64,000 nt of DNA from JAIBJN01 sp963784175 (GTDB taxonomy: Bacteria > Actinomycetota > Thermoleophilia > Gaiellales > Gaiellaceae): contig CAWAQJ010000018.1 in assembly GCA_963784175.1 (NCBI GenBank), positions 186,001 to 250,000 of the forward strand. Direction: 5' to 3'. The notes beneath the pieces were generated by a model. That model saw nothing but the letters and a program-made list of their open reading frames with translations. It was not told the DNA's origin and did no database searches. Shown piece by piece: positions 17,414 through 25,569 of the stretch. The first letter of the stretch is position 1, and each line of letters starts with the position of its first letter. Both the position numbers and the translations under genes were made by a program.

Positions 17414-19935
17414 CGAGCAGCACCTTCTCCGCCTCGGCGAGCGCGTCGCCCAGCCTCTCGGGATCCTTGCCGCCCGCGCGGGCCATCGTCGGGCGTCCGC
17501 CTCCGCCTCCGCCCACGAGGGCGGCCGCCTGCCTGACGACCTGCACGGCGTCCAGCCCGCGTTCCTCGAGCGAGCGGTCGAGGCTGACGACGAGATGGAC
17601 ACGACCGTCCTCGCGCATGCCGAGCACGACGGCCGCCGGGGCGTGCTTCTGCTTGAGGGCGTCCGAAAGCTCGAGCAGGGCGTCCGGAGTCGAGGAGGCG
17701 ATCTCCATCACGATCACCTCGACGTCGCCGGCCTTGCTGCGGCGCTCGTCGACGACCTCGGGGCCGCTCTCGGGCGCCGCCTTCTTCGAGGTCTGCTTGC
17801 GGGCGGCCTCGAGCTCGGCTCGCAGCTCCCCCGCCTCGTGTGCCTTTCCTCGCAGGTAGGCGAACGCCTCGCCGGCGGTGACAGCCTCGATCCGCCGCAC
17901 GCCCGACCCGACGGAGCCCTCCGAGAGGATCACGAACGGCCCGATCTCGGCCGTCGTGCGCGCGTGCGTGCCGCCGCAGAGCTCGCGCGAGACACCGTCG
18001 ATCTCGATCACGCGGACGATGTCGCCGTACTTCTCCCCGAAGAGCATCATCGCGCCGAGGTTGCGGGCCTCGTCAATCGTGGTCAGGAACGCGCGCACCG
18101 CATGGTTCTCGAAGACGCGCTCGTTCACGATCTCCTCGACCCGTTCGCGCTCTTCATGCGTCAGCGCCTGCGGGTGCGTGAAGTCGAAGCGGAGCTTGTC
18201 GGGGCGCACCGCGGACCCGGCCTGGCGGACGTGGTCTCCGAGGACTTCCTGGAGCGCCCGGTGCAGGAGGTGCGTCGCCGTGTGGTTGGCCGTCGTCGGG
18301 TAGCGCACCTTCCACGGGACGACGGCGCGGACGCGGTCGCCGGCAGCGAAGCCCTCGCCCTCGAACAGGAGCACCTGGTCGTCGCCGAAGCGGAACGCGC
18401 TTACGACCTCGGCGCGCGCGCCGTCCTTCTCGATCCAGCCCGGGTCGCTCACCTGGCCCCCGCCCTCCGGGTAGAACGGCGACTCGCGGAGCTTGCCGAG
18501 GAAGAGGCCTTCCTCGAGCTGCTCGAGCGCGCCGAGCTGCGTCAGGACGTCGAGCTTCTCGTAGCCCACGAACTCGGTTGCGAACCCGGCGGTGCGCGAG
18601 AGCTCCGCCGCGCGCTCGATTCCGCGGCCCGCGCCGGCGCGGGAGATCTCGCGGTGCTCCGCCATGAGCTCGCTGAAACCGTCCTCGTCCACCGTGAGGC
18701 CGCGCTCGCGTGCGAGCTCCGTCGTCAGCTCGACCGGGAAGCCGTAGGTCGCGGTCAGGGCGAAGGCATCCTCGGCCGAGACGTCGCCCTTTGCGGCGAC
18801 CTCCTCGAAGAGCCCCATTCCGCGCAGCAGCGTCTCCGAGAAGCGCTCCTCCTCGGCTCGCAGAACGTCCCGGATTCGGGCCTGGTTCTCCGCCAGCTCG
18901 GGGTACCACGGCCCCATTTGCTCGACAACCACGTCGGAGAGCCGCCAGAGGTCGTCGAGGCCGATCTTGCGCGCCTGCTGCACCGCACGGCGGACGATCC
19001 GGCGGAGGACGTAACCGCGTCCTTCGTTCGAGGGCATGACACCGTCGCCGACGAGGAACGTCATCCCGCGGCCGTGGTCCGCGAGCACCCGGTGCGCCTT
19101 CGTCGCGGTTTCGTCGGCGTCCCAGGGGACCCCGCTCTCCGCCTCGATCCAGGCCATGATCGCCTGGTAGCCGTCCGTCTCGTAGACAGAGCGGACGTCC
19201 TGCATGATCGCGGCCAGCCGCTCCACCCCCATGCCGGTGTCGACGTTCTGCGTGGGGAGCGGCGTCAGCGTGCGGTCCACGTGCAGCTCGTACTCCATGA
19301 AGACCAGGTTCCAGAACTCGAGGAACCGGTCACAGCGCGGACACGCCGGCGCGCAGCCGGGATCGCCGCAGCCGTACTCCTCGCCCCAGTCGTAGTAGAT
19401 CTCGGAGTCCGGCCCGCACGGCCCGGGCCCGCCGACCGACCAGAAGTTCTCCGAGCTCGGCAGACCCACGATCCGCTCGCGCGGCAACCCGATCGCCTCC
19501 CAGAGCCCGATCGCGGTCTCGTCCTGCGCCGAGCCCGAGCTCCGGGTCACCGGCGTGCACCGTCGCCCAGATCCGGTCCCAGTCGATCCGGAGGTGCTCG
19601 CGAATGAACTCGGAGGCAAGCTCGATCGCCCCTTCCTTGAAGTACTGGCCGAACGAGAAGTTGCCGAGCATCTCGAAGAAGGTCAGGTGGTGGCCGTCGA
19701 GCCCGACCTCGTCGATGTCGGGCGTGCGGAAGCACTTCTGCGCCGTCGCGGTCAGCGGCGCGGGCGGCGGCTCCCGGCCGAGGAAAAACGGCATCTGCGG
19801 CTGCATGCCCGCCGAGGTGAGGAGCGTCGAGTGGTCGTCCGCCCGCGGGATCAGCGGCCAGGAGGGCAGCCGCTTGTGGCCCTTCGACTCGAAGTAGGCG
19901 AGAAAGCCCTCGCGGAGCTCAGCGGACGTGCGCAC
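17400..19935 (-). CDS. alaS: alanyl-tRNA synthetase (frame interrupted)
   Basis: The two parts of AlaRS lie in different frames. The 5' part starts at 19935 and has FFEMLGNFSFGQYFKEGAI. The 3' part has GMGVERLAAIMQ, the editing-domain TANHTATHLLHRAL and CGGTHARTTAEIGPF. The break is at about 19525-19530 in a GGCGCAGG run. Removing one base gives GDPELGLGQDETAIGLW and an 844-codon gene, the normal size. As the gene is essential, a sequencing error is likelier than a pseudogene. It starts GTG with TAGAAT six bases upstream. Confidence 0.92.
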
Positions 19936-19941
19936 GCTTCG

Positions 19942-19947
19942 ATTCTA
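19942..19947 (-). promoter_or_regulatory. -10 box for leaderless alaS
   Basis: TAGAAT ends six bases before the alaS GTG in the 42-base gap after the sigma-factor gene. No Shine-Dalgarno is present. Confidence 0.5.
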
Positions 19948-19977
19948 GGGAGATTCGGGAAGGGTTCCGAACGCCGG

Positions 19978-20739
19978 CTATCTGACGTTCTGCCCGGTCG
20001 CGATCTCGTCGCGGACCTTCTCGAGCGACCGGCGGATCAGCCGGGACACGTGCATCTGCGAGATCCCCACCTGCTGGGCGATCTGCGACTGGGTCAGGCC
20101 CTCCCAGAAGCGCAGGTGGATGATGCGCCGCTCGCGGGCGTCGAGGGCCTTGAGGCCCGGCGCGAGCACCGCGCGGTCCTCGCTCACCTCGTACTCGTGC
20201 TCGAGCTCGCCCAGGGACTCGAGCGGATCGAGCGCGCCGTCCTCGCCGTGGCCGGACGGCGCCGAGAGCGACACGGTGGTGTAGGCCTGTCCGGACTCGA
20301 GCGCCTCCAGGACCTCCTCCTCGGTGACGCCGGCCGCCTTCGCGAGCTCCGGGATCGTCGGTGAGCGCTCGTACTGGACGGTGAGCTGCTCGAGGAGCTG
20401 CGAGAGGCGCACGTTCAGCTCCTGCAGGCCGCGTGGGACCCGCACCGACCAGCCCTTGTCGCGGAAGTGGCGCTTGATCTCCCCGATGATGTTCGGCGTC
20501 GCGTAGGTCGTGAGCTCGACGCCCCTGTCGACGTCGAAGCGGTCGATCGCCTTGATCAGCCCGATGGAGCCGACCTGCACCAGATCCTCGAGCTGCTCGC
20601 CACGGTTCGCGTAGCGGCGCGCGAGGGAGCGCACGAGCGGGAGGTACTGCTCGATGAGCTGCTGGCGCGCCTCGAGGTCGCCGTCCGTGTGGTAGCGGCG
20701 CAGGAGCTCCTTGTCGGTCCGCCCTCCGGTCGAGCTCAC
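19978..20739 (-). CDS. SigB/SigF-type RNA polymerase sigma factor
   Basis: This 253-residue group 3 sigma factor has region 2 DLVQVGSIGLIKAIDRFD and GVELTTYATPNIIGEIKRHF. Region 3 includes PTIPELAKAAGVTEEEV, and the region 4 helix-turn-helix is LTQSQIAQQVGISQMHVSR. The family controls general stress or development. GTG 20739 overlaps the anti-sigma-like gene (GTGA), the usual rsbW-sigB pairing. Its own targets are not visible. Confidence 0.93.
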   Translation of the reverse strand: MSSTGGRTDKELLRRYHTDGDLEARQQLIEQYLPLVRSLARRYANRGEQLEDLVQVGSIGLIKAIDRFDVDRGVELTTYATPNIIGEIKRHFRDKGWSVRVPRGLQELNVRLSQLLEQLTVQYERSPTIPELAKAAGVTEEEVLEALESGQAYTTVSLSAPSGHGEDGALDPLESLGELEHEYEVSEDRAVLAPGLKALDARERRIIHLRFWEGLTQSQIAQQVGISQMHVSRLIRRSLEKVRDEIATGQNVR

Positions 20740-21146
20740 AGCTCGCCCTTCGGCTCGGGCCTGGTCATCGGCACCTGCTTGTCGAGGCGGAGCCAGTGTC
20801 CGCCCTCCCCCTCCTCGAGCGCGACCTCGTCCACCAGGGTGTCGAGCAGCCGGGAGAGCGGGACGCCGCCTTCCGGCTCGCGCTCGAGATCGGCGCGGAG
20901 CTCGTTCGCGTCGAGCGGACCGATCGCCATGCCGATCGACGACGGGCCCACGAGCAGACGGACGGTCACCTCCCGGCCGGTGATGTAGCCGTCGCGCTCG
21001 AGCACGCTCGCGAGCGCGAGCTGCAGGTCCTCGAGGTGCTCGTACGAGAGGTCGAGCCGGGCGGCGAGCCCGCCGACGACCAGCCTGGCGACGCCGTGAA
21101 ACGGCTTCTCGTGCGGGATCGAAAGCGTGATCGAGTCAGAGCTCAC
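20736..21146 (-). CDS. anti-sigma factor-like protein with degenerate ATPase fold
   Basis: This 136-residue protein begins like RsbW/SpoIIAB family members (SITLSIPHEKPFHGVARL, then LSYEHLEDLQLALASVL). The N-box that should follow, with a catalytic Glu and Asn, is replaced by ERDGYITGREVTVRLL, and no clear DxGxG motif is seen. It precedes the sigma gene with a 4-base overlap, so control of that sigma is likely, perhaps without kinase activity. GTG 21146 overlaps the upstream gene by 11 bases. Confidence 0.65.
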   Translation of the reverse strand: MSSDSITLSIPHEKPFHGVARLVVGGLAARLDLSYEHLEDLQLALASVLERDGYITGREVTVRLLVGPSSIGMAIGPLDANELRADLEREPEGGVPLSRLLDTLVDEVALEEGEGGHWLRLDKQVPMTRPEPKGEL

Positions 21147-21606
21147 GATCGGTGCCCTCTCGCCGCAGCTCGTCCTTGATCTCCTGCTCGCGCCGCGAGG
21201 CCGCCTCACGGCCTGCCTTGTAGGCAGTCCGCGGGCTCTTGCGCACTCGGAGCGAGGCGAGCCCGTGGGCGATGCCCTCGGCCAGGCCGGAGATCTTCTG
21301 GACGGGCCGCACGAGAGCGAGCGTCACCGCTCGGACGGCTGTGTCCACGCTGTCGGCGACGTCGACCGCACTGTCGGTCACGAGGTCGACCTTGTCCAGC
21401 TGCGCGTTCACGCGCTCCATCGTTCCTCCGGCCTGGTTGATCACGGGAAGCACCTCGCGTTCCAGTCCTTGGAGAAACGATGTAAGCCGTCCAACGGTTC
21501 CGCCCAGGCGAACGAGCAGGTACGCGAGCCCAATGCCCACCAGCAGGAAAAACACGCTGAGGGCGATCCAGAGGGCGTCGATCGACTCGAAGCTCGCCAG
21601 CGGCAT
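21136..21606 (-). CDS. DUF948-like membrane protein
   Basis: The protein has 156 residues. An N-terminal membrane segment lies near 11-33 (ALWIALSVFFLLVGIGLAYLL), followed by a helical, coiled-coil-prone region with TMERVNAQLDKVDLVTDSA and a charged Arg/Glu tail. DUF948 proteins are often near stress sigma genes in Gram-positives. It starts the sigma operon and has a TAGAAT box six bases before its ATG, 13 bases after the mnmA stop. Confidence 0.75.
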   Translation of the reverse strand: MPLASFESIDALWIALSVFFLLVGIGLAYLLVRLGGTVGRLTSFLQGLEREVLPVINQAGGTMERVNAQLDKVDLVTDSAVDVADSVDTAVRAVTLALVRPVQKISGLAEGIAHGLASLRVRKSPRTAYKAGREAASRREQEIKDELRREGTDREL

Positions 21607-21612
21607 CGCAGG

Positions 21613-21618
21613 ATTCTA
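21613..21618 (-). promoter_or_regulatory. -10 box for the DUF948/anti-sigma/sigma operon
   Basis: TAGAAT ends six bases before ATG 21606, between the mnmA stop and the DUF948 gene. Confidence 0.45.
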
Positions 21619-21619
21619 C

Positions 21620-22907
21620 TCAGGCCACCGCCGTGATCAGACCGGCTCCGACGACGACGTCCTCGTCGTACAGGACGGCCGCCTGACCGGTCGCCACGCC
21701 GTAGGCGGGCTCGTCGAGCGCGAGGCGGAAGCCGCGGGCCGTCTGTTCCACGGACGCGGAGCGCGCCCGGGGAGCGATAGCGGAGCTTGGCTTCGGCCCG
21801 CTCGACCGGGACGTAGAGCCGGCCGGAGCTGACGCCGACCTGCGAGCGCGCGAGCGAGGCTCGCGGGCCGACGACGACCGTGTTCGTCCTCGGCTCGGTG
21901 TGCAGCGTGTACAGCGGCTCGCCCGTTGCGATGCCGAGGCCGCGGCGTTGGCCCGGCGTGAAGCGCCAGAAGCCGTCGTGGCGGGCGACCTCGTTCCCGC
22001 CCTCGTCGACGATCGGGCCCTCGGCAGGGTCGAGGCCGTGACGGACGAGGAAGTCGCGGTAGTCGCCGCCGGCAAGGAAGCATGCTTCCTGGCTCTCGGG
22101 CCGGCGCGCCGCGGCGAGCCCGGCGGCGCGGGCGCGCTCTCTCGTCTCCTCCTTGGTGCGCTCGCCGAGCGGGAACCAGATGCGGTCGAGCATGCGCGGG
22201 TCGAGGCGGGCGAGCATGTAGGACTGGTCCTTCGCGGCGTCGGCGCCGCGGGCGAGGAGCAGGCGGCCCCGGTGCTCGCGCATGCGCGCGTAGTGGCCTG
22301 TCGCGAGGCGGGCCGCGCCGATCCGGCGGGCGAACGCGAGGAGTGCGGCGAAGCGGAAGCTGCCGTTGCAGCGGATGCAGGGGTTGGGCGTCTCTCCCCG
22401 CTCGTAGCCCGCGACGAAGGGACCGACGACGGCGCGGCGGAAGCCCTCGCGCAGGTCGAGCGTCACGTGCGCCGCGCCGAGCTCGTGACAGAGCTCCCGG
22501 GCGGCCACGACCGCGGCCGGAGAGCAGCAGGCGCGTTCCCCGTCGGGCCCGGCGGGATCCATCCAGAGGCGAAGGGTCACACCGACCGGCTCGCGGCCGG
22601 CGTCGCGCGCCTCCAGGAGCGCCACGGCGCTGTCCACGCCTCCGCTCATCGCGACCGCCACGCGGTCCGGGCTCGGGCGGGCCGAGACAGCGGGGCCGAG
22701 CGCGTCGTGCAGCGCGTCGAGCGCGAGCGGCTCGCCGGGAACCGCGGCGGCCTCGAGCAGCCCGAGGCCTTCGACCTCGCGGCACAGGGCCTGCGTGCCC
22801 GGCCCTTCTCCGCGCGCGGCAACGACCTTACCGCGCGCGACGGTGAGGGCGACCCAGGCCAGGTCGCAGTCGCGGGCGGCGTTGCCGATCAGCTCTCGCG
22901 AGGCCAT
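21620..22907 (-). CDS. mnmA: tRNA 2-thiouridylase MnmA with NifU-like N-terminal extension (frame interrupted)
   Basis: The enzyme thiolates U34 of Glu, Gln and Lys tRNAs. The PP-loop SGGVDS is at 88-93, with Cys in NPCIRCN, KDQSYML and PESQEACFLAGGDYRDFL. Residues 1-80 are an extension that looks like a worn NifU/SufU domain (Cys14, Cys42). The frame breaks at about 21768-21775 in CCCCGGGCGCGC. Removing one base joins ERAEAKLRYRSP to ARSASVEQTARGFRLALD and gives 428 residues. Start ATG 22907 lies next to the 6S RNA candidate. Confidence 0.9.
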
Positions 22908-22917
22908 GAAAGTAATA

Positions 22918-23066
22918 GTGCTCCACCCCGCCGATGATGCTCCGTGCGTGAGGAACCTGGCCTTGCCAGGTGGGTGCCCTACCGACCCGGGGGCCGGACT
23001 CGGGCTCCCTCTCAGTAGGTGTTGGTTCTACATGTGCGCACGGTGCCACGCACGGGGTCGAGCACT
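22918..23066 (-). ncRNA. ssrS: 6S RNA candidate
   Basis: On the minus strand the ends pair: GTGCTC with GAGCAC, ACCCC with GGGGT, and CCGTGCGTG with CACGCACGG. The 3' side of the central bubble has a small hairpin, ACCTGGC-AAG-GCCAGGT. This matches the position and AAG loop of the E. coli 6S hairpin. A TAGAGT -10 box (23073-23078) lies six bases before the predicted 5' end. In B. subtilis 6S-1 lies between aspS and mnmA, as here. It could instead be an mnmA leader. Confidence 0.55.
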
Positions 23067-23072
23067 CGGATC

Positions 23073-23078
23073 ACTCTA
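23073..23078 (-). promoter_or_regulatory. -10 box of the 6S RNA candidate
   Basis: TAGAGT fits TANNNT and sits six to seven bases from the start of the terminal stem. No clear -35. Confidence 0.4.
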
Positions 23079-23122
23079 GCGCGGCCGCCAACCGCCGGTG
23101 CCGGCTAGGCGGACGCGTCCCC

Positions 23123-23326
23123 CGCAGCCACGCCCGGAGCCTGACCCCGGACGCGGCCGGCGAGGACGGGTCTCCTCGCCTTGGATGCCAGGCCCGCCCC
23201 GGCCCGCAGGACGGGAAACCCCTGCTCACGGGATCAGGCCACGTCCGCCGGAGCCACGCCCAGGGGTCTGACCCCGGGTCATGGCCGGCGGGGGCGCGTC
23301 CGTTGTCCGCTGCGGGCGTGGCTGCG
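23123..23326. repeat. 204-bp intergenic segment with 14-bp terminal inverted repeats
   Basis: CGCAGCCACGCCCG (23123-23136) and its exact inverse CGGGCGTGGCTGCG (23313-23326) bound the segment. An internal copy GAGCCACGCCC (23251-23261) is followed by the near-palindrome GGGGTCTGACCCC, and the left copy is followed by a related CCTGACCCCGG. No gene is seen. It may be a small non-coding repeat unit or a termination region for the RlpA-like gene. Confidence 0.5.
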
Positions 23327-23728
23327 CTAGTTGGAGAAGCGCCAGCGGACGGTCGCCTCGCCGGCGATGCCGAGCTGCTGGGCTAGCGCGGGCGTGAGAT
23401 CGAACGACCGGCCCGCGTCGACCGGGCCTCGCTCGACGACCTCGGTCTCGGCGCGGCGGCCCTGGTAGTCGATCAGGAGCTTCGCGCCACACGGGAGGAC
23501 GGGATGCGCGACGCCGAACGAGTTCGGCGCGAGCGTGACGCCGCAGGCCGTCGGCTCCGCGGTGACCGGGAAGGTGGCGACCTGGGCCTCCTCCCACACG
23601 ACGACTGCGCGACGCGCGGGCGGCTCGCTCGAGCCGTCGCTGATTCTCGTGAGCGCGATCGCGCCCAGCGCTCCGACGAGCGCGACGCCGGCCAGTGCGG
23701 CCTGCCGCCGCGCGAGCGCCGCGTTCAT
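23327..23728 (-). CDS. secreted RlpA-like double-psi beta-barrel protein
   Basis: The 133-residue protein has an N-terminal signal or anchor at 8-27 (AALAGVALVGALGAIALT). A short linker leads to a DPBB-like domain: ACGVTLAPNSFGVAHPVLPCG, then VVERGPVDAGRSFDLTPALAQQLGI. The His after GVA, the Asp/Glu-RGP and the DLT motif are RlpA features. The family binds or trims peptidoglycan. ATG overlaps the upstream gene (ATGA). Catalysis is unproven. Confidence 0.7.
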   Translation of the reverse strand: MNAALARRQAALAGVALVGALGAIALTRISDGSSEPPARRAVVVWEEAQVATFPVTAEPTACGVTLAPNSFGVAHPVLPCGAKLLIDYQGRRAETEVVERGPVDAGRSFDLTPALAQQLGIAGEATVRWRFSN

Positions 23729-24549
23729 CAGCCGGCGTGCTCGAGCAGCTCGGCGAACGACTCGCGCACGAGGCCGTCGAACTCGGTCGGGAGCGACCCG
23801 TCAGGCGTCGCGAACTGACGTAGGTGGACGAAGAGGTACGACCACTCCTCGTACCTGACCGGGTCGCGCGGATGCTCGTCGCGGGCACGGCGCTCGAGGT
23901 CCCAGAGATTCCAGTGCCGCGGCTGGGCGGTGACGCGCATTCGCAGGTCGACGACCTCGGACGAGGCCGCCGGCCGCACCGGCGCCGCGGCCGGCTGGAG
24001 CGGCGGCGGGGGTGCCGGCTCGGGTGGAGGCGCAGGCACGGGTCGCAGCGGCGGCCGCGGCGGCGGCGGCGCAGGAGGAGGAGGAGGAGGAGGAGGAGAC
24101 GCGACCGGCTCGAGGACGCGCTCCGGCTCGGGCTTTGGGGGCTCGGGCTCGGCCACGGGTGGAACGATGACGGGAACCACCGGCGCGTCGACCACGGGCT
24201 CCGGTTCGGGCTCTTGGACGGGTTCGACCTCCATGATCGGCTCGGGCTCCGGCTCCACGGGCATCGGCGGCGGCTGCTCGGCGACCGCTGCGGCCGCCGG
24301 AGCCTCGACGGGCGGAAGCACGGTGACGCCCTCTTCCCCCTCGGCGGGGGCCGCGGCCTCTACCACGACCTCGCGGGGCACCTCCTGGCGCCACGACAGC
24401 CACTCGACGGACCAGGCGACCCCGAGCGCGAGGGCCATGACGATGATGACGACAAGCGGCCGAACCTCGGCCAGCCATAGGGCCAGGGCAACCGTGAGGA
24501 GGAAGCCCGCCAGCGCGAGAAGGCGAAAGATCGCGCGTCTGTCAGGCAC
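23728..24549 (-). CDS. membrane protein with long Pro/Glu-rich region
   Basis: The protein has 273 residues. Two membrane segments at about 7-25 and 30-48 are followed by roughly 150 residues rich in Pro, Glu, Val and Ala, including a run of eight prolines. A conserved-looking C-terminal domain (RHWNLWDLERRARDE to SFAELLEHAG) ends the protein. The tail is probably the functional module, held away from the membrane by the Pro-rich arm. It is coupled to the RlpA-like gene. I do not recognise the family. Confidence 0.8.
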   Translation of the reverse strand: MPDRRAIFRLLALAGFLLTVALALWLAEVRPLVVIIVMALALGVAWSVEWLSWRQEVPREVVVEAAAPAEGEEGVTVLPPVEAPAAAAVAEQPPPMPVEPEPEPIMEVEPVQEPEPEPVVDAPVVPVIVPPVAEPEPPKPEPERVLEPVASPPPPPPPPAPPPPRPPLRPVPAPPPEPAPPPPLQPAAAPVRPAASSEVVDLRMRVTAQPRHWNLWDLERRARDEHPRDPVRYEEWSYLFVHLRQFATPDGSLPTEFDGLVRESFAELLEHAG

Positions 24550-24570
24550 GCTCCGGCGCCGGCACCCCGC

Positions 24571-25485
24571 CTAGGAAGGCGCCGTGCCCTCGTCCTCGCT
24601 GGACCCCCGGGCCCCGGTGCTCTCGTCCCCGCCGGTCTCGTCGGCGACGGCCTCCGGCTCGACAGTCTCCTCGGGAGCCGGCGGCTCCTCGACGACGGGC
24701 TCGTCGACGTCCGGAGCCGACGCGGCCGAGGTTCGCAGCTCGGGCTGCGGCGTCCCCCGCTGCGTCGCCACCGTGGCTTCGGCTGCACGGACGATCGCGT
24801 CGACCGCCTCGTGGATCGCGGCGTCGCCGTGACCGGCGGCCGAGAGGAGCTGCTCCGCACCCATGCGGGCACGCTGGACGATGACGTCGGCCTGGGCGCG
24901 CGCCCACTCGAGCGTCTGCTCGACCTCGGCCCGGGCGGAGTTCGTGAGCTCCGTGGCCTGGTGGCGCGACTGCTCGGTGAGACGGTTTCCGCGGCTCTCG
25001 GCCTCGCGCAGCTCGGCGGTCGCGTCGCGGTTTGCCTTCGTGAGAATCTCGCGAGACTCCTTGCGCGAGGCGCTGAGGATCTCGGTTCGCTGCCGTTCGG
25101 TCTCCTGACGGATGCGCGCGATCTCGGCCTCCTGCTGCTGGAGCTCCATCTGCTTCTCGCGGATCTCCTGCTCGGCGCGGCCGACCTGCTTCGCAGCCGC
25201 GTCCTGGGCATCCCGCTCGATCGTGTCGGCGAACTCAGCCGCGGCGCGCACGATGTGAAGCGCGTCCATGCGGACTGCGTGGCCCGAGGGCTCCGTGATG
25301 GCGCTCTTCGGCGCGGCCTGGAGCACCCGCAGGTTGGCCTGGAGGGACGTGACATGGCGCCGGAAGGCGTCGAACGCCTCCTGGACCTTGGCGCGATCGA
25401 AGCCGTCCGATGCGCTCGGAAGGTCCTCGAGGCGAGGTAGGGGCGTGAGGCCCGGCTGGACCCGACCCGGTTCTTGCGTGGACAT
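24571..25485 (-). CDS. DivIVA-like coiled-coil protein
   Basis: The protein has 304 residues. A long heptad-rich helix runs at about 85-220 (AEQEIREKQMELQQQEAEIARIR), preceded by a globular N-terminus with FDRAKVQEAFDAFRRHV and followed by an acidic, disordered tail. The pattern resembles DivIVA/Wag31 or ATP synthase b-like scaffolds, and the neighbours are envelope proteins. A GGAGGGGAGG stretch about eight bases before ATG 25485 gives a strong ribosome site, unlike most neighbours. The function is inferred only. Confidence 0.65.
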   Translation of the reverse strand: MSTQEPGRVQPGLTPLPRLEDLPSASDGFDRAKVQEAFDAFRRHVTSLQANLRVLQAAPKSAITEPSGHAVRMDALHIVRAAAEFADTIERDAQDAAAKQVGRAEQEIREKQMELQQQEAEIARIRQETERQRTEILSASRKESREILTKANRDATAELREAESRGNRLTEQSRHQATELTNSARAEVEQTLEWARAQADVIVQRARMGAEQLLSAAGHGDAAIHEAVDAIVRAAEATVATQRGTPQPELRTSAASAPDVDEPVVEEPPAPEETVEPEAVADETGGDESTGARGSSEDEGTAPS

Positions 25486-25569
25486 GTTCGCTACGCCTCC
25501 CCTCCGCGTTCTGACCGCGGGCTCGACACAAGTATGCCCTTCCTCATCGGCTGGTTCGCAAGGCTTCCT

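Noticed and set aside
16443..19607. Open plus-strand frame of over 1,000 codons
   Set aside because: It lies opposite alaS and its neighbours and is rich in Arg, Gly, Ala and Glu, with no domain. It is a GC-driven antisense shadow.
22908..23066. TPP or cobalamin riboswitch upstream of mnmA
   Set aside because: A CTGAGAGGG stretch resembles part of a TPP motif, but the ACC-GAACCTGA core and partner helices are missing. The 6S-like fold explains more of the sequence.
24060..24105. GGC/GGA triplet tract as a microsatellite or regulatory repeat
   Set aside because: It is explained by proline codons of the minus-strand membrane protein.
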